From Arthrobacter sp. HY1533 (GTDB taxonomy: Bacteria > Actinomycetota > Actinomycetes > Actinomycetales > Micrococcaceae): a stretch of 64,000 nt of DNA. The stretch covers positions 1 to 64,000 of the forward strand of contig NZ_JANKZF010000003.1 of NCBI RefSeq assembly GCF_027568515.1. Reading direction: 5' to 3'. Shown piece after piece: positions 45,092-54,246 of the stretch; positions within the stretch are counted from its first letter, which is position 1, and every line of letters begins with the position of its first letter. Below the pieces are notes generated by a model. That model ran no database searches, was not told the origin of the DNA, and saw nothing but the letters and a program-made list of their open reading frames with translations. The translations under genes were made by a program, and so were the position numbers.

Positions 45092-46848
45092 GTTTTTGTG
45101 TCTGGCCCGGCCGGGGCAGCGGGATCGGCCGGGGCCTTCGGCCCCTCGGCCGTCCCCTTGGCGTGGTGGCCGAACGGGTCGATGTGCTGGCGCTTGTCGG
45201 CCGGGAGGCGTCCGCGCAGCCGGGCCGTGAGCTTTCGCAGGCTCAGCAGCGAGGAATCCGTGTTGGGCCCCTCCACCTCCAGGCCGTAGAAGTCGCCGAT
45301 GTGTTCCACGAAGGCCAGGCGCTTGGCCTTGTCGTAGGCGCGGGCCTCGCGGGAAAACGCCAGGTAGGTGGAGAAACAGACCAGGATCAAGACCACGCTG
45401 AAAGGCAGTGCGATGATGATCGCGGCCGTCTTCAGGGCCTCGAGGCCGCCGGAGAGCAGCAGTGCGCTGGCCAGCAGGGACGTGGCCAGGGTGAAGAAGA
45501 TGCGGATCCAGTTCTTCGGTTCCACGTCGCCGCCGCTGGCAATCATCCCCATGACAAGTGCGCCGGAGTCGGCCGAGGTCACGAAGAAGATCACGATCAT
45601 CAAGATGGCGCCAATGGTGAGCACGGAGCCGGCGGGAAGCTGGGCCAGGGTGGCAAACAAGGCCCCTGCGGCATCGACAGTGCCGTCCGCGCCAACCAGG
45701 CCGCCCTTGCCGGAAAGCTCGGAGTAGATGGCCGTGCCGCCCAGCACGCTGAACCACAGCAACGTGACCAGGGTGGGCACCAGGATGACGCCGGCCACGA
45801 ACTGGCGCACCGTGCGGCCCTTGGAAATGCGGGCGATGAAGATGCCCACGAAGGGCGCCCAGGAGATCCACCAGCCCCAGTAGAACGTGGTCCAGGTGGA
45901 CTGCCAGGCCTCGCCCTCGGCGCCGGAGAAGGCGCTGACGTTGAAGGCCATGCCCACAAGGTCCTGCAGGTAGTTGCCGGTGGACTGGACAAAGTTGCGC
46001 AGCAGGAACTGGGTGGGCCCCACCACGAGCAGAAACACCACGAAGATGCCGGCCAGGATCAGGTTCGTGTTGGAGAGCCACTTCATGCCCTTGCCCACGC
46101 CGGAAAGCACCGAGAACAGCACGAAACAGGTCACCACGGCAATGATGACCAGGTCAATGAACATCGAAGAGGTGATCAGGCCGGCGCTTTCGAGCCCGGC
46201 ACTGATCTGCAGCACGCCGAGCCCCAGCGAGGTGGCCACACCGAAGATCGTGCCCACGAGGGCCACAATGTCGATGATGTTGCCCAGGCCGCCGCGGACC
46301 TTCCTGCCGAAGAGGGGTTCAAGCGTCCAGCGGATGGAGACGGGCCGGCCGCGCCGGTGGATGGCGTAGGCCAGGGCCAGTCCCAGGACAACGTAGATGG
46401 ACCAGGCGTGGACACCCCAGTGCAGGAAGGTCTGTGAGAAGGCGTGCTGGGCGAGCTCGCCGGGCGTGCCCGTGGTGCCGGGCTTGGGCGAGGCGTAGTG
46501 GCTCAGGGGTTCGCTGACCCCGTAAAACACCAGGCCAATGCCCATGCCGGCGGCGAAGAGCAGGGAGAACCAGGAGCCGAGCGAGAACTCGGGTTCGTCG
46601 TCGTCGCGGCCCAACTTGATGTCGCCGAACCTGCCGAAACCCACCCACAAGCTGAAGATGACAAGGGCGGTGGCCAGCAGCACGTAGTACCAGTTGAAGT
46701 AGCCCACAATGGTGCCCTGGATGCTGGAAAACAGTTGCTCGGCGGTGTCCGGGGCGACCATCGCGAAGGACGCAAAAACCAGGACAATGGTGGCGGCCGG
46801 CCAGAAGACCCAGCGGTGGACGGGCGGGGCGGACTTGGTCTCTGACAT
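45088..46848 (-). CDS. BCCT-family glycine betaine/choline transporter
   Basis: The permease (586 aa) has twelve helices. The signature GMGIGLVFYGVSEPLSHY and the helix WGVHAWSIYVVLGLALAYAI identify the betaine/carnitine/choline family, which imports osmoprotectants with Na+ or H+. A charged C-terminal cytoplasmic tail of about 80 residues resembles the osmosensing tail of BetP. The ATG at 46848 is leaderless-like (TATGCT ends 6 nt before it). Substrate choice among betaine, ectoine and choline is not certain. Confidence 0.93.
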   Translation of the reverse strand: MSETKSAPPVHRWVFWPAATIVLVFASFAMVAPDTAEQLFSSIQGTIVGYFNWYYVLLATALVIFSLWVGFGRFGDIKLGRDDDEPEFSLGSWFSLLFAAGMGIGLVFYGVSEPLSHYASPKPGTTGTPGELAQHAFSQTFLHWGVHAWSIYVVLGLALAYAIHRRGRPVSIRWTLEPLFGRKVRGGLGNIIDIVALVGTIFGVATSLGLGVLQISAGLESAGLITSSMFIDLVIIAVVTCFVLFSVLSGVGKGMKWLSNTNLILAGIFVVFLLVVGPTQFLLRNFVQSTGNYLQDLVGMAFNVSAFSGAEGEAWQSTWTTFYWGWWISWAPFVGIFIARISKGRTVRQFVAGVILVPTLVTLLWFSVLGGTAIYSELSGKGGLVGADGTVDAAGALFATLAQLPAGSVLTIGAILMIVIFFVTSADSGALVMGMIASGGDVEPKNWIRIFFTLATSLLASALLLSGGLEALKTAAIIIALPFSVVLILVCFSTYLAFSREARAYDKAKRLAFVEHIGDFYGLEVEGPNTDSSLLSLRKLTARLRGRLPADKRQHIDPFGHHAKGTAEGPKAPADPAAPAGPDTKT

Positions 46849-46854
46849 TTCCCC

Positions 46855-46860
46855 AGCATA
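46855..46860 (-). promoter_or_regulatory. -10 box for leaderless BCCT transporter mRNA
   Basis: On the minus strand TATGCT is followed by GGGGAA and the ATG, a 6-nt gap that places the start of transcription at the A of ATG. The GGGGAA is too close to act as a ribosome site. Confidence 0.5.
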
Positions 46861-46906
46861 GGCCCACTCCCCCAATCCCCGCCGGGTTTCGGCCACCCGG
46901 GCCGTG

Positions 46907-47920
46907 TCAATGGTTGGGGAAGCACTTGCCCTGGGCGAGTTTCGACAGCCCCGTGAGGTCCCCGGCGGCAAAGGTGGTGACCTCCTGTTGGCCGTGCTCG
47001 TACATGAGCTGGGTGGCGTCCTGCACATGGCCCAGGCCCAGCACGTGGCCCAGTTCGTGCTGGATCACCGCACCCACCCCGGCCGCCCCGGTGGGTTCGG
47101 CCAAGGCCTTGGCCAGGCCCTCCGCATTGAGCTGGACGGTGCCAGTGACAAACACTGTGCTGCCCTGGTCCCCCGTGATGCCCTGGCTGCCGCCCAGGCC
47201 GGCCAGGAACGGATCGCCCTCCTTGACGTCCAGGGTGAACTGCGGCTCTTCGGCAACCGTCTCCCAGACGATCAACACCGGCGCCCAGCGTTTTCCGTAG
47301 CGTTCGGGCTGGTAGGGCTCCCGCTTCTCATCGAAGGACTCGTCAGTCGCGCCGTCGTCAATAAACTCGAAGCCGCTGGCCTTGGAGGCTGCCGCCACGG
47401 CGTCCGCCACCAGCTTGGCGGCCCCGGGCGGGGCGTTGTCGGGGCGGGTCACGTAGTGGATGGGGCGGCAGGGATCGTAGGCAATGGGGTCCTGCCGCGT
47501 GCCGCTGTGAATGAAAGAATAGCTGTCATTGGGCTCCGCCACCGGCGGCGGGGATCCCAGCGGCTCCTTTTGTGCCTCGACCCCGTGCGGCGGGAAGTCA
47601 GTGAAACCGCCGGAGAACAGCCCCGCCCCCTGGGCCGGATCCGTGAACTGCTCGCCAACGATGGCAGCGGTGATCTTCCCGGCGAGGCTGGGGGCCGCGT
47701 ACCAGGTGCCGGCCACGGCCACGAAGAGGACCAGCAACACTGTCAGCAGAATCCGCGCCGGGTGCCGGCGCCTCCGGCCGCTCCGGCGCGGGGGCACCGG
47801 TTCGTTGCCGTGCATGGCGCTGACCAGCCGGCGCACTTCTTCGTCGTGGACCCATTGCGGGGTCCGCCCGGACGGCGAACTCGGCAGCCGCTTGCTGTCC
47901 TGCGGGTCCGGCCCGCTCAC
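46907..47920 (-). CDS. Membrane-anchored matrixin-like zinc metalloprotease
   Basis: The product has 337 aa. A basic N-terminus and one membrane helix (about residues 50-75, RILLTVLLVLFVAVAGTWY) place the catalytic part outside the cell. The zinc motif HELGHVLGLGH (HExxHxxGxxH) is near residues 288-298, followed by the Met-turn LMYEH, which defines the metzincin/matrixin clan. The start is taken as GTG at 47920 (AAGG upstream); the frame is open further. The target is unknown. Confidence 0.82.
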   Translation of the reverse strand: MSGPDPQDSKRLPSSPSGRTPQWVHDEEVRRLVSAMHGNEPVPPRRSGRRRRHPARILLTVLLVLFVAVAGTWYAAPSLAGKITAAIVGEQFTDPAQGAGLFSGGFTDFPPHGVEAQKEPLGSPPPVAEPNDSYSFIHSGTRQDPIAYDPCRPIHYVTRPDNAPPGAAKLVADAVAAASKASGFEFIDDGATDESFDEKREPYQPERYGKRWAPVLIVWETVAEEPQFTLDVKEGDPFLAGLGGSQGITGDQGSTVFVTGTVQLNAEGLAKALAEPTGAAGVGAVIQHELGHVLGLGHVQDATQLMYEHGQQEVTTFAAGDLTGLSKLAQGKCFPNH

Positions 47921-48005
47921 GGTGCCCCAACCTTCATGCCGAACCCGCCATGGTGACCCCCAATAAGTGTCCAAAGAGCTGTTGGGAAGAATACTAGGCC
48001 ACGGG

Positions 48006-49259
48006 TCAAGCCCGGCGCAGGGATGCCCTGTCTGCAGGAGCGGCAACGGGCCGGACCAGCAGCAGCGGGGCGGCACAGGCAAGTGCCGCCCCGGCCACCA
48101 CCAACGCCACGCCGCTGGAGACCCCCGTGGCAACGAGCCCAAGCACCAGGGCCCCGAGCGATCCTGCGGGCTGAAGCACCATGGAGGCCAGGGACAGCAC
48201 GGTGGCGCGGTGCCCGGCGTCGACCTCGGCATGGAGCATGGTCTCGTAAATGGCGCCATAGGCCGTGTGCACGGCATAGCAGGCGAAGAACGCAACGACC
48301 AGCCCGGCGGGGCCGGCTGCCAGGCCCATGCCAACCACAGTGGCGCCCTGGGCCACGGCAAGCACCACGGCAGCATGGCGCAGGGACCAGCGCCGCAGCA
48401 GCAGCGGAACTGCGGCGGCTCCCGCGGCGGACACTGCCCAGGCCGCCGCCGACACCGGGCCCATGGCGACGCCGGCCAGCTCGGGATTGTGCAGGAGTTC
48501 GGACAGCCGAATGGGCATGAATTGTTCAAAGCCCACCATGCCGAAGCCCAGGAACAGGCTGGCACCCAGCAGGGCGCGCAAGACCCTGTTGCGCAGGGCC
48601 AGTCGGGCGCCGTCGGCAATGGTGCGCGGGGTGGCCCGGACGGAATCCCACAAGGAGGAGGCGTGGGCGGGGCGTTCCTCACGCATGAGGAGCAGGGTGG
48701 CGGCTATCTGCGCCAGCGTCAGCACGGCGGCGGCCAGGAACGGGGTGGCCAGCGCATCAAGGGCCGGAAACGGGTGCCAGGCAATGAGGCCCCCGGAGGC
48801 CAAAGCGCCGAGGGCAATGGATGAGCCAATGACAGTTCCGGCGCCGGAGATGCCCTTCGCCACGGTGTCGCCGCTGCCGCCCGGGCCGCTGCGGGCGGCC
48901 AGGGTCCCATCCACGAACCAGGCGTTCAGCGGGCCGCTGTCCAAGGCCCGGAACACGCCCTGCAACGCCGAGGCTGCCATGAACCAGCCCAGCGTCCCGG
49001 CGAAGGCGAACATTGAGTAGGAGGCCAGGGCAAACAGGGCCGCGGCCACCATGAGCGGGCGGCGGCCCCATGAATCGGCAAACCCGCCAGTGGGCAGCTC
49101 CAGGAAAAGAACCACGATGCCCTGGACCGACAACACCGCACCAAACTCGGCGATGCTCAGCCCCCGGTGCAGGGGCAGGAGCGCGTAGACGGGGATGAGC
49201 AGCCCCGCGGGCAGCCAGCGCAGGGCCGTCAACAGCCAGAACTTTGCCCGGAGGCTCAC
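48006..49259 (-). CDS. MFS transporter controlled by neighbouring ArsR regulator
   Basis: The permease (417 aa) has twelve helices and the MFS signature GGFADSWGRRPLMV between helices 2 and 3. The GTG start at 49259 overlaps the stop of the upstream regulator gene (GTGA), so it is co-translated with it. Efflux of a compound sensed by the regulator is the likely role; the substrate is unknown. Confidence 0.88.
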   Translation of the reverse strand: MSLRAKFWLLTALRWLPAGLLIPVYALLPLHRGLSIAEFGAVLSVQGIVVLFLELPTGGFADSWGRRPLMVAAALFALASYSMFAFAGTLGWFMAASALQGVFRALDSGPLNAWFVDGTLAARSGPGGSGDTVAKGISGAGTVIGSSIALGALASGGLIAWHPFPALDALATPFLAAAVLTLAQIAATLLLMREERPAHASSLWDSVRATPRTIADGARLALRNRVLRALLGASLFLGFGMVGFEQFMPIRLSELLHNPELAGVAMGPVSAAAWAVSAAGAAAVPLLLRRWSLRHAAVVLAVAQGATVVGMGLAAGPAGLVVAFFACYAVHTAYGAIYETMLHAEVDAGHRATVLSLASMVLQPAGSLGALVLGLVATGVSSGVALVVAGAALACAAPLLLVRPVAAPADRASLRRA

Positions 49260-49816
49260 TGCGGCCGCCGGGGAAGGGCCAGTACGTGCCAGGCAACCGG
49301 CCGGGCGTCCGGTGAATCGGACTCCCGTGATGCGAAGTCCGCCAGGAGGCCCTGGATGCGGTCCATGAGCTCGGCCGCGTCCTCGGGGGTGAGGCGCAGC
49401 AGCCAGTCGTTGATGCCAAGGACCGGCTCCCACTCCGGCGCCAGGCCGCCGCGGAGGTAGTCGCCCACATTCTCCATCAGGTAGTCCACACTGTGGCCCG
49501 TGGCCGCCCGCATCAACGCCTGGGCGGCCACGTCGGAGCCGAAGCCCTCCGTGCGGAAATCGGTTTGCCGGTGCACCGCCTTCCATCGGCGTTCACGGCG
49601 GGATTGCTTGGCGTCGTCGTCTGCCACAAAGCCGTAGCGTTCCAGTTGGCGCAGGTGGTACGACGCCGAGCCGCTGGATTCCCCCAGCCTGCGGCCAAGC
49701 TCCGAGGCCGTGGCCGGGCCGTGTTCGCGCAAGGCCGCCAGCAGGCCCATGCGCAGCGGGTGGGCGATGGCCTTGAGCGTTTCAAGGTCGGATACTGTCT
49801 TTCCCGAACTGTCCAT
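49256..49816 (-). CDS. ArsR-type winged-helix transcriptional regulator
   Basis: The product (186 aa) has the winged helix at about residues 10-85 (LKAIAHPLRMGLLAALREHGPATASELGRRLGESSGSASYHLRQLERYGFV), with no metal-binding CVC motif, and a C-terminal extension like those of PadR/ArsR drug sensors. A 19-bp-arm inverted repeat lies 18 nt upstream of the start and a TAGGCT -10 ends 6 nt before it. It heads the regulator-MFS operon. Confidence 0.88.
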   Translation of the reverse strand: MDSSGKTVSDLETLKAIAHPLRMGLLAALREHGPATASELGRRLGESSGSASYHLRQLERYGFVADDDAKQSRRERRWKAVHRQTDFRTEGFGSDVAAQALMRAATGHSVDYLMENVGDYLRGGLAPEWEPVLGINDWLLRLTPEDAAELMDRIQGLLADFASRESDSPDARPVAWHVLALPRRPQ

Positions 49817-49822
49817 GGCACA

Positions 49823-49828
49823 AGCCTA
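49823..49828 (-). promoter_or_regulatory. -10 box for leaderless ArsR-MFS operon mRNA
   Basis: On the minus strand TAGGCT is followed by TGTGCC and the ATG. The inverted repeat begins 6 nt further upstream and would cover the -35 region. Confidence 0.55.
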
Positions 49829-49833
49829 GAACG

Positions 49834-49875
49834 CAAAGAACTCTTTGCAAAGGTTTCTTTGCAAAGAGTTCTTTG
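49834..49875. promoter_or_regulatory. ArsR operator: 19-bp perfect inverted repeat
   Basis: The arm CAAAGAACTCTTTGCAAAG (49834-49852) is exactly repeated in inverse at 49857-49875 around a GTTT spacer, and each arm holds its own palindrome CTTTGCAAAG. It covers the -35 region of the regulator operon and lies just after the HIT gene stop. Binding of the adjacent regulator is inferred. Confidence 0.8.
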
Positions 49876-49888
49876 GGGCTTGGCCGGC

Positions 49889-50317
49889 TCAGGCCTCGGG
49901 GACGAACTCCCCGTGGCCGGCGGCGCGCAGGGCCTCGCGCAGCTTCACGGCGCTGGCGTCCAGGGCGGCGGGGTCCGGGTTGTTGTCCACGGCGGCGAAG
50001 CTGAAGTTGTCCAGCCCGTACGCCGGGAACACATGCACGTGCAGGTGCTCCACCTCAAAGCCAGCAATGATGACCCCGGCGCGCGGGGCCCCGAAGGCCG
50101 CCACCTGGGCCTGCCCGATGGTCTGCGCAACACCCATGAGCTTGCCCATGAGCTCGGGGGACGCGTCGGTCCACTTGTCCACTTCCTGGCGCGGCACCAC
50201 CAGGACGTGGCCGTCCGTCAGGGGCCCGATGGTCAGGAAGGAGACGCAGTCGGCGTCCTTCCACACAAAGCGGCCGGGGATCTCGCCTGCGATGATCTTG
50301 CTAAACAACGTGCTCAA
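49889..50317 (-). CDS. HIT-family nucleotide hydrolase/transferase
   Basis: The product (142 aa) has the histidine triad HLHVHVFP (HxHxHxx) near residues 90-97, with the N-terminal SKIIAGEIPGRFVWKDADCVSFL typical of Hint-like HIT proteins that cleave AMP-linked amides. AGGAG precedes the ATG. It lies upstream of the ArsR operon on the same strand and downstream of the dehydrogenase gene. Confidence 0.93.
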   Translation of the reverse strand: MSTLFSKIIAGEIPGRFVWKDADCVSFLTIGPLTDGHVLVVPRQEVDKWTDASPELMGKLMGVAQTIGQAQVAAFGAPRAGVIIAGFEVEHLHVHVFPAYGLDNFSFAAVDNNPDPAALDASAVKLREALRAAGHGEFVPEA

Positions 50318-50358
50318 GAAGTGCTCCTGTTCGAGGTGCCGTACGGATGGGTGCCGGT

Positions 50359-51408
50359 CTAGATGGTTGCGGCGTCCAGCACAAACCTGTACTTGACGTC
50401 GCCGGCAACCATGCGGTCGTAGGCGGCGTCGAGTTCCTTGGCTGTGACCAGCTCAATGTCGGAGACAATGCCGTGCTCGGCGCAGAAGTCCAGCATTTCC
50501 TGGGTTTCGGCAATGCCGCCGATCAATGAGCCGCCATAGGCCAGGCGCTTGCGGATGAGCAGCCCGGGGTCAACCGGCGGCATGTCCTCCGAGGGCAGGC
50601 CCAGCTGGATCAGGGCGCCGTCGCGGGCCAGCGTGCGCAGGTACGGGTTGAGGTCGTGGACGGCGGCAACCGTGTCAAGGATGGCGTTGAGCGATTCCTT
50701 GGCGGCAGCCATCTCCTCGGGGTCGGTGGAGACCACCACGTTGTCGGCGCCCAGTGCCCGCGCGTCGTCGGCCTTGGCCGGCGAGGTGGTGAACACTGTG
50801 ACGGTGGCGCCCAGGGCCTTGGCGATCTTGACGCCCATGTGGCCCAGGCCGCCCAGGCCAATCACGCCCACGGCGTCGCCGTCCTGCACGTCGAGGTAGC
50901 GCAGCGGCGAGTAGGTGGTGATGCCGGCGCACAGCAGGGGCGCGGCGGCGGCGGGGTCCATGCCTTCGGGGATGTGCAGCACGTAGTTCTCATCCACCAC
51001 GATGGACTGCGCATAGCCGCCCTGCGTCACGACGCCGCCGTTGCGGCTGTCCACCACGCCGTACGTGCCGGTGTTGCCCACCTCGCAGTACTGTTCGAAG
51101 CCCTCAAGGCAGGATTCGCATTCGCGGCAGGAATCAACCATGCAGCCAACGCCCACCCGCTCGCCAACGGTAAAGCCTTCCACGCCGTCGCCCACGCGGC
51201 TGACGATGCCCACGATTTCGTGCCCGGGCACCAGCGGGTACTTGGCGGGTCCCCATTCCGAGCGGATGGTGTGCACATCGGAGTGGCACAGGCCGCAGAA
51301 TTCAATGGCAATTTCAACGTCGTGGGCGGCCGGTTCGCGGCGCTCAATGGTGCCCGGCTGGAGCCCGGACGTGGCAGAGACGGCTTCGTAAGCCTTTACT
51401 TGGGTCAT
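50359..51408 (-). CDS. Zinc-dependent NADP(H) alcohol dehydrogenase, YahK/CAD type
   Basis: The product (349 aa) is an MDR dehydrogenase with the catalytic zinc motif CGLCHSDVH and GHEIVGIVSRVG, structural zinc ligands CRECESCLEGFEQYC, and the cofactor site GLGGLGHMGVKIAKALG. It belongs to the cinnamyl-alcohol-dehydrogenase-like aldehyde reductase group (YahK, AdhC). Its start overlaps the rhodanese gene stop by ATGA. Broad aldehyde reduction is likely. Confidence 0.92.
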   Translation of the reverse strand: MTQVKAYEAVSATSGLQPGTIERREPAAHDVEIAIEFCGLCHSDVHTIRSEWGPAKYPLVPGHEIVGIVSRVGDGVEGFTVGERVGVGCMVDSCRECESCLEGFEQYCEVGNTGTYGVVDSRNGGVVTQGGYAQSIVVDENYVLHIPEGMDPAAAAPLLCAGITTYSPLRYLDVQDGDAVGVIGLGGLGHMGVKIAKALGATVTVFTTSPAKADDARALGADNVVVSTDPEEMAAAKESLNAILDTVAAVHDLNPYLRTLARDGALIQLGLPSEDMPPVDPGLLIRKRLAYGGSLIGGIAETQEMLDFCAEHGIVSDIELVTAKELDAAYDRMVAGDVKYRFVLDAATI

Positions 51409-52280
51409 GCTTCAACCCTATCCCCGGCGGAGGCACTGCCACCAGCGGGGCTGGCGGCGGCACCTGTTGCAACGGGGCGCCCGGGCTGGTTGGACCAGGC
51501 CGACCACGATCCCGGGAACAGCGCGGCCTTGAAACCGGCTATCTCCAGCGCCGCGATTTGGTGCGCGGCAGTCACGCCGGAGCCGCAGTAGACGGCCACG
51601 GGCGTTTCGGCATCCACACCCAGTGCGGCGAACCGTGCCCGCAGCTCCGCGGCCGGCAGGAACGCCTTGTCCCCCGCCAGATTTTCGGTGGTCGGGGCAC
51701 TCACGGCCCCCGGGATGTGCCCAGCCCGCGGATCGATGGGCTCCACCTCGCCGCGGTACCGCTCGCCCGCCCTGGCGTCGAGCAGGACCCCATCCCAGGC
51801 TGCCGCGCCGTCGGCGTCAATCGTGTCCAGGGCACCAAAGCGGACGACGGCGTCACCCGGCTCCGCGTGCACCTCGCCTGCCGCCAGAGGAAGGCCGGCC
51901 GCACGCCAGGCCGCCAGCCCGCCGTCGAGCAGCTGGACATCCGCCAGACCTGCGTGGCGCAGCAGCCACCAGGCACGGGCGGCCGCGGCAGCCCCGGCGT
52001 CGTCATAGACCACCACAGTGTCACCGGCATTGATGCCCCAACGCTGCACGGTGGCGGCAAAATCTGCCTCGGCGGGCAGCGGGTGGCGGCCATCCTGCGG
52101 CGCGCCATGTGAGGCCAACTCGGCATCCATGTCAACGAACACGGCCCCGGGGATGTGGCCGCCCAGATAGTGGCCGTGGCCGTGGGGGTCGCCCAGGACC
52201 CAGCGGACGTCCAGCAGGACTGTGCGCCGACCGGCGGCGAGCCTCTCGTTGAGCTGGGCTGCGGTGATCAGGACGGGCAT
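51405..52280 (-). CDS. sseA: Two-domain rhodanese (thiosulfate/3-mercaptopyruvate sulfurtransferase)
   Basis: The product (291 aa) has two rhodanese domains; the N-terminal one is the inactive copy ([25 protein letters not shown]), and the C-terminal one has the catalytic Cys loop in YCGSGVTA near residue 240. The CGSGVTA loop fits mercaptopyruvate sulfurtransferase. AAGGAG precedes the ATG. It is divergent from a cysteine desulfhydrase-like gene, which suggests a shared sulfur role. Confidence 0.9.
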   Translation of the reverse strand: MPVLITAAQLNERLAAGRRTVLLDVRWVLGDPHGHGHYLGGHIPGAVFVDMDAELASHGAPQDGRHPLPAEADFAATVQRWGINAGDTVVVYDDAGAAAAARAWWLLRHAGLADVQLLDGGLAAWRAAGLPLAAGEVHAEPGDAVVRFGALDTIDADGAAAWDGVLLDARAGERYRGEVEPIDPRAGHIPGAVSAPTTENLAGDKAFLPAAELRARFAALGVDAETPVAVYCGSGVTAAHQIAALEIAGFKAALFPGSWSAWSNQPGRPVATGAAASPAGGSASAGDRVEA

Positions 52281-52332
52281 GTGCGGCTCCTTGGAACTGG
52301 GCGTTGGGCTGCTTCAAATCTACGCCAGTGCA

Positions 52333-52338
52333 TACACT
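52333..52338 (+). promoter_or_regulatory. -10 box for leaderless cysteine desulfhydrase mRNA
   Basis: TACACT ends exactly 6 nt before the ATG at 52345 and no ribosome site is visible. Confidence 0.5.
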
Positions 52339-52344
52339 TGGCCT

Positions 52345-53454
52345 ATGAACCCCGCTGCACAGAACACCGCCACGCCGCCTGCCGCCCCCGCCTGCCGGGA
52401 CTGGACCCGCAACGCGATAGCCCGGGTCCAGGCAGAGAACAACCGCTCGGCCGACACCCACCTGTACAAGATCGAGCTGCCCGCGCAATGGGGCGTGGAC
52501 CTGTACGTGAAGGACGAGTCCTGCCACCGGACAGGCAGCCTCAAGCACCGGCTGGCCCGTTCCCTGTTCCTGTTCGGCCTGGTCAATGGCTGGATCAATG
52601 AAGGCACCACAGTGGTGGAAGCCAGCTCGGGCAGCACAGCCGTCTCCGAGGCCTACTTTGCCCAGCTTCTGGGCCTTGACTTTGTGGCCGTCATGACGCG
52701 CACAACGAGCCCGGAGAAGATTGCCCTGATTGAGCAATTTGGCGGGCGCTGCCACCTGGTGGATGCGGCCGGGGAGGTCTACTCAGCGGCGGCTGCCATC
52801 GCGGCCGAATGCAACGGCCACTACATGGACCAGTTCACGTATGCCGAGCGCGCCACAGACTGGCGCGGCAACAACAACATTGCCGAGTCCATCTTCAGCC
52901 AGCTGGCCCACGAGCAGCACCCCGAACCTGCCTGGGTGGTTGTGGGGGCCGGCACGGGCGGCACCTCCGCCACGATCGGGCGTTACATCCGCTACCACGC
53001 ACACGCAACGCAGCTGGCCGTGGTGGATCCTGAAGGATCGGCGTTCCTGCCCGCGTGGCAGGCCAACGACATGACAGTGGTGACGGGGCGGTCCTCCCGC
53101 ATCGAGGGCATCGGCCGGCCCCGTGCCGAGCCGAGCTTTGTCCCGGGCGTCATCGACACCATGATGGAGGTGCCCGACGCCGCGTCCGTTGCGGCCATGC
53201 GGCACTTTGAGCAATTGACGGGCATGCACGCGGGCCCCTCCACCGGCACCAACCTGTGGGGCGTGTGGCAGCTCGTGGCACAGATGGTGGCAGCGGGCCA
53301 GAAGGGCAGCATTGTGACACTGATGTGCGACGGCGGCGAGCGCTACGCCGGCAGCTACAACAACCCCGCGTGGCTGGCGGAAAAGGGCCTGGACCCGGCC
53401 CCGCACCTTGGCACCATCGAACAGTTCTTCGCCACGGGGACGTGGAACGGCTGA
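52345..53454 (+). CDS. cds1: PLP-dependent L-cysteine desulfhydrase, Cds1 type
   Basis: The product (369 aa) is a fold-type II PLP enzyme of the cysteine synthase family. The PLP lysine is in [13 protein letters not shown], the phosphate loop is [14 protein letters not shown], and [14 protein letters not shown] is the glycine-rich loop. It resembles Rv3684/Cds1 of M. tuberculosis, which releases H2S from cysteine, rather than CysK. The divergent gene is a rhodanese. The function is assigned by recall and should be treated as likely, not proven. Confidence 0.85.
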   Translation: MNPAAQNTATPPAAPACRDWTRNAIARVQAENNRSADTHLYKIELPAQWGVDLYVKDESCHRTGSLKHRLARSLFLFGLVNGWINEGTTVVEASSGSTAVSEAYFAQLLGLDFVAVMTRTTSPEKIALIEQFGGRCHLVDAAGEVYSAAAAIAAECNGHYMDQFTYAERATDWRGNNNIAESIFSQLAHEQHPEPAWVVVGAGTGGTSATIGRYIRYHAHATQLAVVDPEGSAFLPAWQANDMTVVTGRSSRIEGIGRPRAEPSFVPGVIDTMMEVPDAASVAAMRHFEQLTGMHAGPSTGTNLWGVWQLVAQMVAAGQKGSIVTLMCDGGERYAGSYNNPAWLAEKGLDPAPHLGTIEQFFATGTWNG

Positions 53455-53464
53455 CCCGGGGCCG

Positions 53465-54121
53465 CTAGACCTGCACGGCCTGGCCCACGGCCAGGTGCGC
53501 GAAGGTGACCCCGTGCAGCCCGCCGATCCGCGCAATGTGGGACTCGGTGAACGCCAGGCCCTGCTCATTGAGCAGCCCGTCGTGGATTTGGTAGGCGTGC
53601 GGGGCGCGGACCGAAACCACAAAGTCCACCACCTCGGCCACCTTGGACCACGGGGCATGCACCGGGACCAGCAGCGTGCCCACGGTGACGCCGTGCGGAA
53701 CCACGAGTGAATCGCCCGGGTGGTAGAGCGTGCCTTCCACGAGGTAGCCAACGTTCGCCACCACGGGGATGGAGGGGTGGATCAGCGCGTGCTGTCCGCC
53801 AAAGCACTGCACGGAAAAGCCTGCTGCCGTGAAACTGTCCCCCGGGGCGGCATCATGGATCCGCCCCGCAGTTCCGGGCGCGCGCAAGCGCAGGTCCGCG
53901 GCCACGCCGGCCGGTGCGTGCACCGCGAGGTCCGGGGAGGCGGCGAGGGCGGCGGTGAGGGCATCGGCGTCGTAGTGGTCGGGGTGTTCGTGGGTGATGA
54001 GCACGGCACCGGCGCCGGCCAGGGCCTGGGCCGCCTCCGAGAAAACGCCCGGGTCCAGGACCATCACCCGCCCGTCCTGCTCGAGCCGGACACATGCGTG
54101 GGTGTATTTGCTCAGCTGCAT
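53465..54121 (-). CDS. MBL-fold metallo-hydrolase
   Basis: The product (218 aa) has the metallo-beta-lactamase motif THEHPDHYD near residues 43-51 and further ligands in GGQHALIH and LYHPGDSL, as in UlaG-like hydrolases. The ATG is leaderless-like (TAGGCT, then 6 nt). It converges with cds1, 10 nt apart. The substrate is unknown. Confidence 0.88.
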   Translation of the reverse strand: MQLSKYTHACVRLEQDGRVMVLDPGVFSEAAQALAGAGAVLITHEHPDHYDADALTAALAASPDLAVHAPAGVAADLRLRAPGTAGRIHDAAPGDSFTAAGFSVQCFGGQHALIHPSIPVVANVGYLVEGTLYHPGDSLVVPHGVTVGTLLVPVHAPWSKVAEVVDFVVSVRAPHAYQIHDGLLNEQGLAFTESHIARIGGLHGVTFAHLAVGQAVQV

Positions 54122-54127
54122 GGTGCC

Positions 54128-54133
54128 AGCCTA
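54128..54133 (-). promoter_or_regulatory. -10 box for leaderless MBL-fold hydrolase mRNA
   Basis: On the minus strand TAGGCT is followed by GGCACC and the ATG. Confidence 0.5.
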
Positions 54134-54246
54134 TGCCCGCTCCCCTGCCTTGGCCATGGCCGTCCGGCGCCGTGGGCAGCGCCTTGTGCAGGCGGGTGCG
54201 ATAGGCTGGTTGACTGGACCATAAGCGTGGAAAGTGGGTTGCGGGC

